From the NCBI GenBank assembly GCA_009823505.1, contig VZQC01006595.1, positions 248,001-312,000 on the forward strand: 64,000 nt of DNA, in the 5' to 3' direction. The notes under the pieces are model-generated. The model was not told where the DNA came from and made no database searches. It saw only the letters and a program-made list of their open reading frames with translations. The stretch comes from Rhizomys pruinosus (taxonomy: Eukaryota > Chordata > Mammalia > Rodentia > Spalacidae). A program made the translations under genes and the position numbers. Shown here piece by piece: positions 35,336 through 44,852 of the stretch. Numbering within the stretch: the stretch's first letter is position 1; each line of letters begins with the position of its first letter.

Positions 35336-36409
35336 CTAGTATTGGGTTTCTCTAGGACCCTCAGTTTGAGATGCTCTTCCTGGATCCTCCTGGGAGGCCC
35401 CCAGCAACTCAAACACCCCCTCTTCTGAGAAGCCTTCCTTGGAGCAAAATCTCTGCCCTTGCTTTAGGGTCTCCCGGGTTTGTTCCAGATTGCTGCTAGT
35501 TCTTCTGTTCATTTGCTTTCCTCCTTCCTACTCCAATATCCACCTACCCAGACTAAAAGCTCCAGGAAGACAATACAGGAGTCTGTGTGGCTCACTTCCA
35601 CATGGCCCAGGCCCCTGCTATGTGCATGGTCCATAGTGGATAATTAACCCACCTTTGCTAAAGGGCTGTATGGTTCTCTATACAGAGGGTTCTCAATGCA
35701 CACAGTAGGCTCCAGAGAAAGTGGGTCAGGGTAAACAGCTTTAGCCCTGAGTTCTGTAAGCCCCTCACTGCAGGGGGTACTAGGGGCCCTTTGTTAGGCA
35801 CTACATGCTCCCTAAGATGGGGGTGGCTGTGAGGACCCATCTCCTGCCCACCTGCTGGGAGACAGCACCCAGACTCATCTCTTTGCCTGTCTGAGCTAAC
35901 AGTCTTATCACCTCAAAGCCACATGGGGAGAGGTTGGAGTCAGACTCAGGGACCTGTGTTTTTGGCAATTTGCCAGTTGACTAAGGAAGGCTAAAAATCC
36001 CCGAAGCAGAAAATGAGGATTTCCTGGCCAGCTGCTCCGATGTGAGCCCCATTGTGCACCCCATTCTACTGTAGCTCAGGTGGCAGTCTACATCTGGGTG
36101 GCTGCTCCACGCCATACAGCAGTTGGGCTCTCTGAGCCTGTGAACCACACCCTGACTGGCCCCTATCTGCACCAGGTTGCTGGGCCAGGCTGGGCTGGGC
36201 CAGGGCTGGGCCTCAGGTGGGTTGTCAGGTCAGGAGTAGAAGGTGGCCGGGCTGGGCATGCCCTTACCCACACCCTCACTTCATGAAAGGAGAGCCATGA
36301 CCCTGACCAGGGGAACCTGCCTCTGAAAATGCCTTCAGGACCCTGCTGGAGGTCTGCTGTGACCCAGCCATGGACTGTGAGCTGATTCTGGGAACTCACG
36401 GTGAATGAA

Positions 36410-36680
36410 CGCTGGTTTTGGGAGCTGGTCATGATGTAAAGTGATTGCCTTGTAAAGAATGAGGACGTGAGCTGGATCCCCAGGCTTAGAGGGGCAAGCT
36501 TGTAATTCCAGCACTGGGGATGCTGAGACAGGGTTTCGAGCTGACCAGCCTAGCCTAATTGGCCAGATCCAGGCCAATAAGAGCTTGTCTTAAAGGAAGT
36601 GGATGGCATTTCTGAAGAAGAGCTGAGGCTATCCTCTGGCCTCATGTACACCACATCTGGACCATCCTAGAAACCACATT
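36410..36680 (+). repeat. B3-family (B3A-type) SINE, diverged
   Basis: GAGCTGGATCCCCAGGCTTA, GTAATTCCAGCACTGGGGAT, GACCAGCCTAGCCTAATTGG and TCCTCTGGCCTCATGTACAC. Confidence 0.6.
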
Positions 36681-37214
36681 GTGACAACCGCTGGCAATAG
36701 ACAAAGATCACTCCTGGATTGAGTGCCCTCAGGAGACAGTTCCTCCACAGCCCCCAACCCCAAGCTCTCAGCCCCCACTATACCACACTAGTCCACAAGG
36801 GGCCCAGGTGTCTCATGTCCCCAGACAGAGATCCACCCTTAAGAAGTTCTGGGTCACCTGTCTAACACATCCCTCTCCCCAGATTTGGCTCTGATGTCAT
36901 AGCCTCTGAGACACCTCCTGCCATTCCCTGTGTGCCAGCACTAGCAGGTCTGTGAAAATGAGTGCCAGGCATCCACCTGTAGTCTTTGTTTATAACAGGT
37001 CTGTCTCTGTCAAGGACTGTGAGCTCCAGAGGACAGGGCCACAGCTGCATTCCTTTCTGTACCATCTGAAGTTCAGCACAAGGTCTAACCCAGTGCGGGA
37101 TCTGGGAGAGTTTGATGAATGAATAAACAACTACCCTGAGTAACTGGTTTCTGTTTGGCACGTTCTGTCATCTCCCCCATCTTTGCTGTATTCTTTCCAA
37201 GGTCATAAAACTGA

Positions 37215-37322
37215 ACTTGTGGACTGGATATATAGCTGAGGGGTAGGGGCCTTACCCAGCATGTGAGAGGCCCGGGTTCAACTTTAGCACCTCAAAAATA
37301 AATTCAAAAACTTAAAAAAATA
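37215..37322 (+). repeat. ID-type SINE
   Basis: GGACTGGATATATAGCTGAG, GGCCCGGGTTCAACTTTAGC and ACCTCAAAAATAAATTC with an A-rich tail. Confidence 0.65.
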
Positions 37323-37801
37323 ACACAATGGAACGTGTCACCTACCACAAGAAACTGGTCTTCTCCCACCAATTTCCCTGTTTCTCTGGGAAGCAGGAAG
37401 GAAATCCCTGGTGGTCCTGGCTTCCCTTTTGACCTGTTTTGTTTCTTGCTTTGGGGGAACACCCCTAGGCTGCTCCCTCTGTCCAGCAGCACTGTGGCGC
37501 CCAATGCACATGGCCACCATCTCTGAGACTCCAGGAGCAGCTTCCCTTGGGAACCCTGCCTCCATCCCTGATTACCCTCTGGGATCAGAATACTGCTTGC
37601 TGGTGTCAGAGGACCAGAGGGAGAAGCCTTGGAGAGGGGGCACTTTTATCACAGGATCCTAGGTAATCTTCTGTTTTCTCACAGTCCAAACTCTCAGCCT
37701 GGCATGTGGGACCCCAGCACCTGAACACAACCTCGGATTCCAGTGGTAAACTCAACAGGAAGTGACACTGCTGGCTCCAGTGTCCTATACAAGTACTATC
37801 C

Positions 37802-37968
37802 CTGTGCTCGTGCTGCCGGGCACTGCTCGTGCTGCCGGGCACTGCTCAGGCTGCCGGGCACTGCTCGTGCTGCCGGGCACTGCTCGTGCTGCCGGGCACT
37901 GCTCAGGCTGCCGGGCACTGCTCATGCTGCCGGGCACTGCTCAGGCTGCTGGGCACTGCTCAGGCTGG
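37802..37968. repeat. 19-bp minisatellite, about 8.5 copies
   Basis: The unit GCTGCCGGGCACTGCTCGT (T/G variants CGT, CAG, CAT) starts at 37812, 37831, 37850 and onward every 19 bp to 37945. Each unit has a CCGGG. Because 19 is not a multiple of three, all forward frames stay open as artefacts. Confidence 0.95.
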
Positions 37969-38279
37969 CTCTGTATATATCACGGCATTTGATGAACACC
38001 TTTTAGGTGCTTCCAGTGCCATAATCAATGATTAACATTTACATGTCTTAAGTGTCTGACACCCCCAACACCACTCTATAAAAGATGGCTGTGCACTTGG
38101 TCAGGGTCATTGTCCAGCTGATAACCAGAAGGGCTGCAACTAGGAGCAGGTGTGACTGCCTTTGCAGCCTTCTTACCACCATGCAGTGCCTTACCAACCT
38201 CCTTTGGGTTTGCTATGTGCAAGCATCACCTGCCCTGTTGCTCATGACCACACTTCCTTAGATGAACTAGCCCCTGGGT

Positions 38280-38400
38280 GCAGTTACAAGAACAGGCTTT
38301 GGAGCCACACTCCCTCAGTGAGACTCCCAGATCTCTTGATCACTGCCCGACCTCCCTGAGCTGAAATTTCTTCATAAAAAAACAAACAAACAAACAAACC
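38280..38400 (+). repeat. MIR-like fragment with (AAAC)n
   Basis: GGCTTTGGAGCCACACTCCC, CACTGCCCGACCTCCCTGAG and AAATTTCTTCATAAAAAAAC followed by AAAC units. Confidence 0.5.
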
Positions 38401-38988
38401 CAAAACCCACAGTAATTTCCCTCATGGATTTCCTGTGAGTTATGTCTCATATGTACCTGGCACAGTAAAGAGAGGCCTCGTTGGCACTGAGAATAGTGCT
38501 CCCCCTCTCTAAATCAAAAGTGACCCTGGACTTGCTTTGGCCATTGGAATGAGTGGAGCAGTGAGGTGTGGGCTGCTCCAGGCACAGGCACTGGGACCCA
38601 CGTGCGGCCTGCCACGTGCCCCCTTCCAGCTGTTGCGATGATGGCCACATTCCAAACAGTGGCTTCTCCATCCCTGAGCCTCCAGAAGGAGGAATCCCAA
38701 CTGACCCATGGTGGCCATGTAGCATTGAATGATGTCACCTTGTTGCTGCAGCCTGGCCCAGACTGACTGAGGACAAGCTCAGCAGATACTAAGATCTAGA
38801 TGTCATGATGACTTACTTGTTTTCCATCAAACCTAAAACCTACCACTTCCACAAACAAGAAGAAGCACCATTGGTGATCATAAGTCATCTCATAATAGTT
38901 AAAGCAGAGCACCTGTATACCTGTGTCAATAGCCACAAAGCATCATCCAGAAAGTGCTTTTTAAAGGGACTTAGAAAGCCAGCCATGG

Positions 38989-39149
38989 AGGCGGCTGAGA
39001 ACCATCTGTAACTCCAATTCCAGGAGAACTCCAGTTCCAGGGGAATCTGAGACCCTCTTCTGACCTCTGAGGCATTGCATGACACTGGTGCACAAACCTA
39101 CATGCAGACAGTACACTCATACAAAAATAAATCAAATTAAAATAAAAAA
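38989..39149 (+). repeat. 5'-truncated B2 SINE beside exon 3
   Basis: Only the 3' two-thirds of B2 remains: GGCGGCTGAGAACCATCTG, the doubled CTCCAATTCCAGGAG / CTCCAGTTCCAGGGG, and GACAGTACACTCATACA with A-rich tail. The perfect 16-bp duplication AGAAAGCCAGCCATGG lies at 38973-38988 and 39150-39165, so it inserted already truncated. It is antisense to Ephb2 and ends 120 bp from the exon 3 donor. Confidence 0.93.
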
Positions 39150-39285
39150 AGAAAGCCAGCCATGGCAGTCTTAGGGTCACCCCGGCCTCTGCCCTTGGCC
39201 AGCAACAGAGACCAGCTGCCAGGCCGCAGCTGCAGCTGAATCCATCTCTGAACCTTTGCAGGGTCCCTGCCCCCCTGCCCCTTAC

Positions 39286-39970
39286 CTCGGCAGACGGTGC
39301 CATTCTCCACAGCCTCGAAACCTGCCTTGCACATGCAGCGTCCAATGGGCACCAGCCACTCGCCATCCCCGTTACAGTACAACTTGATGGGCACATCCAC
39401 CTCTTCTGCGTTGGTGATACAGCTGCCCCGGGCAGCCACCAGCGACGTGCTCTCAGCCCCTGACAGCGTCTCCTGGAAGATGGCACCATTCTGGATGACT
39501 CGGGGGCACTTGCGGTAGAAGACTCGGACAGCAATGAGGGACATGCAGCCACCGTAGTCCTGGAAGGCCAGGTAGAAGCCATTTCGGGACACAGGGCCGA
39601 AGCTCCGTACCTCGGTGTTGATCTTCATGACGCGGCCACCCAGGTCCACCTGGGAGAAGCTCTCGTCAGCTGCGATGGTGTCCACCTTCACCCACGGATT
39701 CTCCATCCAGTTAGGGAAAGTCTTAGTGGCTGAGTCAAAGTCAGCCTCATAGTAGTAGAGGTTGAAGGTCTCCTTGCAGGAGCCGGGTACACTGGGAATG
39801 CTGCTGCAGTCACGCACAGAGAACTTCATCTCCACATGGATGCGGTGTGCGCCACGGCGGCGGATGAACTTGGTCCGTAGCCAGTTATTCTGGCTTGACT
39901 CAAAGACGTTGCATACCTGGTACGTGCGTATGGTGTTCATGTTCTCGTCGTAACCGCTCACCTCTTCCCA
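39286..39970 (-). CDS. Ephb2: Ephb2 exon 3: ephrin-binding domain
   Basis: The minus strand encodes 228 codons plus one base. It begins [20 protein letters not shown] and ends GTVCRG, which I recognise as EphB2. The acceptor is CCACCCACAG before TGG (phase 0), with a branch-like CTGAC about 20 nt upstream. The donor is CCGAG/GTAAGG (phase 1), so exon 4 must supply two bases of the split glycine codon. The product is the extracellular jelly-roll domain that binds ephrin-B ligands on neighbouring cells, plus the first cysteines of the cysteine-rich region. Visible landmarks are the QVC and GGC cysteines, the RDC...GSC pair, and YRKCP. EphB2 is a membrane receptor tyrosine kinase for contact repulsion, axon guidance and crypt cell sorting. 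The reading frame is intact. An ATG-led open frame continues past the donor into intron 3, but that extension is not coding and the ATG-encoded methionine is not an initiator. Confidence 0.97.
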
Positions 39971-40792
39971 CTGTGGGTGGAATGCTAGTCAGGCAGGGGA
40001 GATGGAGCCCAGGCATGGCAAAGCCCCTGTCTAAGAGGGGAGACACAGACTCTGCCTTGGGAACCCTCCATCCTGATGAGGGAGAGAATTCTCCATCTGA
40101 TGAGGAAGCCATGGCTGTGACCTTGAGGAATTGTGTAGTCTACAAGTGCCACACCCACGTGGCACTTGCCTTTCTGTTGGTATTCCCTTAGTCCCCATGG
40201 GATGTGTGGCCCTGACTATCAGAGGTTCACCAATCTGATAAAGGAGCTCAGACTTTGGGCTTAGAAAGGTCCTGCTGGCAGGGATCTGGGAGGGGCCTGC
40301 CCAGAGGAAGCACCCTTTGATCCGAGAAGATGACTTCATGCATGGGGGTTACCTGTCTGATGGGGGAGGCCCTTGAGAGCTCCCGGTCTGGTGCAGTAGG
40401 CATGATCTTTCCCCTTAGAGACTCCCAGTCTGATGGAAGAAGACAACCCTTATCCCCACTGCCCTGCAGGGATGGGGAAGCCAGGCTCCCTCCCCATGAT
40501 GGCAGCTACTCTCTGAAGTTTGTACCAGCTCTCCTCCAGACCTGGTACCTAGAAGGAGGTCACCGCCCTCCCTGTCTGGGGAAGGTGTCTGGGTGCCTCC
40601 CTGGGTCACAGCCTGAACCATCACAACCCAAGGGAACCACCAAGCCTCCTTGCTGCAGGGTCTGGGGCTCCCAAGGGGCAGGGGGGGGAGGGCGTGGGGC
40701 CCTGTCACTTTGAGACTCTGGTTGAACTCGTCACCATGGCAGAATCTCTGTCCAGCTCCGTGCCTCCCTTGAGCACCTTTGTTAATTTGCTT

Positions 40793-40876
40793 TGTTTTAT
40801 GTAGTGCTAAGAATGGAACCCACGGTTTGCACATGCTGAGCAAACACTCTGCCACCAAGCTACATTCCCAGCCCTC
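40793..40876 (-). repeat. ID-type SINE fragment
   Basis: GTGCTAAGAATGGAACCCAC, GCACATGCTGAGCAAACACT and CCACCAAGCTACATTCCCAG match a reversed ID head. Confidence 0.6.
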
Positions 40877-41504
40877 AAGTGCCCCGACAGGCCTATCTAC
40901 AGCAACTGTCCCTGGCCTCATATCGACTCTCCCTGGGGCCTCTGAGGATGAAGAACATTAGGCCTCCAGGGTCAGGTCTCCCCAGTGAGTTGGAAAGCAC
41001 ACCAAGGGTGCCCACCCTCCTACTCCCTTCCCCTATGCCCCCCAGTATGGGGCTGGAACTATCACCCAGGCCAGGTCCAAGGCTAGGGACTTCACAGAGT
41101 CTCATTTCTTTGTCATGATTTTCACACATGGCATGTGAGCCTCATTTTGCAAAGAAGCAGATAAGGCCACTTGACTCAGTCCCATTCACAGACTCGCCCA
41201 TTCTGCTTCAGAACACAGCACCACCAACTGGATGCCCGATCTTGGCCTAGTCCCCTCCCTTCTATGGGCCTCTATTTTCCAAATTGCTAAATGTGACTGT
41301 GGGGACAGCAGGCAACCACAGACATGCCAGTGAGTGACTGCTCTTGTGGATTTCCCAAGTCATGTCTGTTCAGAGCAGGGTGAAGGCTTCCAGTCTGGAA
41401 GGATCCAGAGCTGGATGCTTGAAGGTGTGTGTCATTAGGAAGGCAGAGCTAGAGCCTGCTGGCCCGTCTTCCACCTCAATGGCGGCTCTGAAGTCCCTAC
41501 ACCA

Positions 41505-41780
41505 CATTTAATTTTTTTTTTTTTTTTTGTGGCACCATGTGACAAAGTCAGCCCCTTGTTACAGCCGCTGCTCTTCTTCAGAACTTAATTAGAGCACTTA
41601 ATTAGAGCACTCTGCCTTTCTCCCCTCTCTCTAATTAACATGCGGAGGCCCTGCAGCCCAAACACCCCAAATAATTGCGTCCGGGGGCCCTGCAGCCCAG
41701 CCTGGCCTCATTACTGGCAGGGTGGGGCCATGGGCCCAGCAGCGTTCGCAGATGGAAAATTGATGACAAGAAAGAGGCAC
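41505..41780. promoter_or_regulatory. Candidate intron 2 enhancer, TAATTA cluster
   Basis: After a poly(T) run, the block has TTAATTA at 41585-41591 and 41598-41604 within a 13-bp tandem duplicate (ACTTAATTAGAGC, twice), TAATTA at 41632-41637, ATAATTGCG near 41671, and CATTACTGG. Otherwise unique sequence. Enhancer role is inferred from homeodomain-core density. Confidence 0.35.
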
Positions 41781-41816
41781 AGAAAAAGGCCTGACCCTGG
41801 GGCCCTCCCTATTGAG

Positions 41817-41918
41817 AGGGGGGCCGGGGGGGGGGGGGTGGCGGAGGGGGGTAATAATCATCCCTGGGGTTGCAGCTGAGTCCCCTGGGAGGACGGGGGT
41901 GGGGGTGGGGGTGGGGGT
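41817..41918. repeat. G-rich tract with G-quadruplex motif
   Basis: A run of thirteen guanines (41826-41838) and nearby GGGGGG is followed by four G5 runs separated by single T bases at 41895-41917. This is a classic short-loop quadruplex arrangement on the plus (Ephb2 template) strand. Confidence 0.85.
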
Positions 41919-42257
41919 GTGTGGAATGGGCTGTGGAGTCCAGAGCCACCCCCAGGGACTAAAAGAGAGGAAGAATGAATACTAAAATTGATGACGACGA
42001 TGATGGTGATAATTATCATAGCTCCTCTGTACTGGGGGCCAACCTGTGCTCTGTTATATGCTCTGCAGGAAAACTTCACAGAGGCCATAGAGAGGGCACC
42101 ATCATCAGCATTTCAAGATGAGGAGCTACACATCATCCTCTCTGCTGACCATGGGTATTGGGATAGTACTAGGAAGAGAAGAGTGGCACACGTAGCCTCA
42201 CCTTGCTCTCAGGAGGCTCGAGGTACAGAGGCAAGCTCTGCTCCAAGGAATTTGAGA

Positions 42258-42480
42258 AGAACTCAGAGAATGTAGGTCAGTTGGTAGAACGCTTACCTAA
42301 TGCAAAGACCCTGAGTTCCATCCCTAGCAGTGAACAAAACTGGGCATGGTAGTGTATACTTGTAATCTGATACCCAAAAGGTAGAGGCAGGAGGATCAGA
42401 CGTTCAAGCTACACAGTTTGAGGCTGCCTGGGGATACATGAGACTCTTTCACAAAACAAAACAAAACGAACAAAAAAGAA
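42258..42480 (+). repeat. B4 SINE
   Basis: GTAGGTCAGTTGGTAGAACG, GTTCCATCCCTAGCAGTGAA, CTGGGCATGGTAGTGTATAC and GAGGCAGGAGGATCAGACG, with an ACAAA-rich tail. Confidence 0.75.
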
Positions 42481-42574
42481 CCCAGTGATACCTACAGAGG
42501 GGAGCCTTGTGTTATGGGCATCCAAAATCAGGTTAAAGAGGACTTGGTCCCTAATACCAACCTGATATCCTATT

Positions 42575-42655
42575 GGGGTGCAGCTCTGTGGCAGAGCATT
42601 TGCTCAAGGACCTGGGTCTGATCCCCAGCACCAAAAACCAAAACTACAATCAAGC
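42575..42655 (+). repeat. ID-type SINE
   Basis: TGGGGTGCAGCTCTGTGGCA, GGGTCTGATCCCCAGCACC and an A-rich tail. Confidence 0.7.
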
Positions 42656-42661
42656 AACCTT

Positions 42662-42910
42662 GAGCCCTCATTAGTAGCTGTCCAGCCCTGGCGGATGGGT
42701 ATATCTTTCTGAGCCCCTCATTAGTAGCTGTCCAGCCCTGGAGGATGGGTATATCTTTCTGAGCCCCTCATTAGTAGCTGTCCAGCCCTGGCGGATGGGT
42801 ATATCTTTCTGAGCCCCTCATTAGTAGCTGTCCAGCCCTGGAGGATGGGTATATCTTTCTGAGCCCCTCATTAGTAGCTGTCCAGCCCTGGAGGATGGGT
42901 ATATCTTTCT
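42662..42910. repeat. 50-bp tandem repeat, 5 copies
   Basis: The unit runs GAGCCCCTCATTAGTAGCTG, TCCAGCCCTGG(C/A)GGATGG and GTATATCTTTCT. Copies start at 42662 (49 bp), 42711, 42761, 42811 and 42861. They are nearly identical, differing mainly at one C/A position. It lies about 370 bp downstream of exon 2 in intron 2. Confidence 0.97.
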
Positions 42911-43275
42911 GATCTTCACTTTTCTGAGCAGCAAAAGGAGAAAAGATGCTGTGTACAGGTGTTTGGTAAGGTCTCTGGCCCAGAACGGGTCTCAGGAAGT
43001 GCGTTTTCCTGTTCTGAAATGGGCACCGCGTGAGTGTGAGTGCCGACTTCTCAGCCTTGCCCTGAGGACTCCATCAGATAAAGGCCAATGCACCCAGCAT
43101 GTTGTCATGGGAACAGTGCCCCACCAATGGTAAGGATGGGGAGGGTGGGATGTGAGAGGCCCCAGCTCTGGGCCCTCAAGAAAGGAGAGGGGCTGTAATG
43201 TGAGGGGGCATTCAGGCTGGCAGTAGACCTTGAGGCATGGTGGAGCCAAGCAGGGTTGGGGGGAACAGTACTCAC

Positions 43276-43340
43276 CCCTGATGGAGGATGTACCATCCAG
43301 CCCAGCTCGGCCGTTGCTGTAGTAGAATCCATCAATGTTT
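43276..43340 (-). CDS. Ephb2: Ephb2 exon 2: N-terminus of mature ectodomain
   Basis: This 65-bp exon follows an acceptor CTCTCCCAACAG and ends at the donor GGG/GTGAGT. It starts with two bases of a glutamate codon whose first base is in exon 1, then reads TLMDSTTATAELGWMVHPPSG. The next exon continues in phase 0 with [10 protein letters not shown]. Together these form the uninterrupted EphB2 N-terminus, just after the signal peptide and entering the first strand of the ephrin-binding domain. A short second exon of this kind is typical of Eph receptor genes. The signal peptide and initiator ATG (exon 1) are not in the window. The exon is far below usual ORF length cutoffs and is supported by splice sites, phase and recognised protein sequence. 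Confidence 0.95.
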
Positions 43341-44169
43341 CTGTTGGGAGAGCAAAGAGTCACCGCCCGCCCCTCCCAGCACTGTCAATCACTCTGTTGG
43401 GGCCCCTTCTTACAGACCCCCCTCTAACTGTCCAGACCACCCACCCTTTAGACACAGCCTCCGCAGTTCATGCTTCCATTTCAAGTCCTAGCTAGTCACC
43501 TGAGTGTTTTTCTAGATTTGTCCCTCTCTCCAGGGTCACCCCACCCCACCCCAAATACTACTCACTAGCCTAGCTCCTGTCCTGTCTCCCCTTTTCTGGT
43601 AGCGAGGGTTTGAATCTAGGGTTCTCCCCCATGGGTTTCAGAGAACTCACCACCAAGCCCTCAAATTTTTACATCAAGATTTAGGTATCTATTCACTTCT
43701 CGGTTTATATCGAATTCTCAAACAATGGAATCCCAGCCTTGGAGGGAACTCTCTTATGTCTCTGGAGGATATAATTTGCCTTACTGGCCTCTGGACAAAT
43801 GTCATGTTGGTACCCTCCCCATTCTCTGGGAACAAGGAGTTGTTCCTTGTACCAGATCCCCATCCCATGGTGAGAGTGGCTGAGTGCAGAGACTCAAGTC
43901 AGCATCAGAACCAGTAGCTGAAGGGGTGGAGACACACAGCCCAGAGGAAAGGAGGTCCATCCCCTGGAGACGCCTTTAACCCCAGGTCACAGTCAAGATC
44001 CTCCCCTTTAGCCCTTCCCTACCAAAGGGCTGTCAAAGTAGTTTGAACTGAATCACAGCACATCTGCCTTTCAAGCATTTATTCAACAAATAGATTAAAA
44101 TGCCCATATGTGCAAGCACTGGCCTGAGCACTCCAAGAAAGAAGAAAATGACCCACAAGACTCCCACTA

Positions 44170-44346
44170 TGTGGGAGGCTGGTGAAATGGATGAGCAGAC
44201 CAAGGGCTTGCTGCTCAAGCATGAGGACCGGAGTTCAAGCCCTGGAAACCACGCTGGAAGGAGAGTGCCAACTCCAAGAATGGTCTCTGACTTTCAAATG
44301 CTTGCAGTGGAGTAGGGAACTCCCATAATAATAAATAAATAATTAA
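44170..44346 (+). repeat. B3-family SINE fragment
   Basis: GAGGCTGGTGAAATGGATGA, GGAGTTCAAGCCCTGGAAAC and GGTCTCTGACTTTCAAATGC with an AATAAATA tail. Confidence 0.55.
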
Positions 44347-44519
44347 AAAAGACCCTGCTAGGTGTGGTGTTACACTCCTTTAATTCCAGAACTCAGGAGG
44401 TAGAGGCAGGAAGATCTCTATGAGTTTGAGGCCTTCCTGGTCTACATAATAAGTTTCAGGCTAGGCAGGGCTACATAGTGAGACCCTCCATAAATAAAAA
44501 AAATAAATAAATAAAATAT
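44347..44519 (+). repeat. B1 SINE (first of three)
   Basis: TAGGTGTGGTGTTACACTCC, TTTAATTCCAGAACTCAGGA and GGGCTACATAGTGAGACCCT, ending in an AAAT tail. Confidence 0.8.
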
Positions 44520-44668
44520 AGTCGGGTGTGGTGGCACATGCTTTTAATCTCAGCACTCAGGAGTCAGAGACAGGCAGATCTCTGTGAGTTCCAGAGTTAT
44601 AGGGTAAGACTCTAAATAAATAAATAAATAAATAAATAATAAATAAATAAATAAACAAATAAATAATC
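44520..44668 (+). repeat. B1 SINE, internally deleted (second of three)
   Basis: TCGGGTGTGGTGGCACATGC through AGATCTCTGTGAGTTCCAGA, then a jump to the 3' end and a long (AAAT)n tail. Confidence 0.8.
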
Positions 44669-44852
44669 GCGGGGCGTTGGTGGTGCACGCCTTTAATCCT
44701 AGCACTTGGGAGGCAGAGGCAGGCAGATCTTTGTGAGTTCAAGGCCAGTCTGGTCTACAGAGCAAGTTCCAGGACAGCTGGGGCTACAGGGAGGCCCTGT
44801 CTCAAAAAGACCAATAGATAAATAAATGAGGGAAAGAAAGAGAGAAAGAAGG
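44669..44852 (+). repeat. B1 SINE (third of three)
   Basis: GGGGCGTTGGTGGTGCACGC through GGGGCTACAGGGAGGCCCTG with an A/GAAA tail. The best preserved of the cluster. Confidence 0.9.

Larger units (their letters stand above)
1..39285 (-). other. Ephb2: Ephb2 intron 3 (5' part, 39 kb)
   Basis: Everything below exon 3 appears to be intron 3. I looked on the minus strand for the expected exon 4, the cysteine-rich EGF-like part that follows VCRG, and did not find it. The stretch holds SINEs, simple repeats, minisatellites and scattered unique blocks. Stretches not listed separately, such as 260-1850, 4740-5830, 7000-8390, 9200-10330, 15880-17740, 23550-25400 and 28000-30700, show only unremarkable unique non-coding sequence with occasional faint MIR-like traces. 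Confidence 0.85.
39971..43275 (-). other. Ephb2: Ephb2 intron 2 (complete)
   Basis: This is the 3.3-kb intron between the two recognised exons, GT at the exon 2 donor and AG at the exon 3 acceptor. It holds unique sequence, an ID fragment, a G-quadruplex-prone G-rich stretch, a TAATTA-rich block, a B4 and an ID SINE, and a five-copy 50-bp tandem repeat. No additional exon was seen. Confidence 0.93.

Noticed and set aside
37743..38035. Cysteine/alanine-rich repeat proteins in three frames
   Set aside because: A 19-bp repeat keeps every frame open, so the cysteine pattern is an artefact.
39137..39285. C-terminal extension of the EphB2-like frame into intron 3
   Set aside because: It runs past a canonical GTAAGG donor and into the B2 tail and target-site copy at 39137-39165. 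The real transcript splices to exon 4.
1..39285. Ephb2 exon 4 (cysteine-rich EGF-like segment)
   Set aside because: I looked on the minus strand for the expected continuation after VCRG with flanking splice sites and did not find it. It should lie beyond the window.
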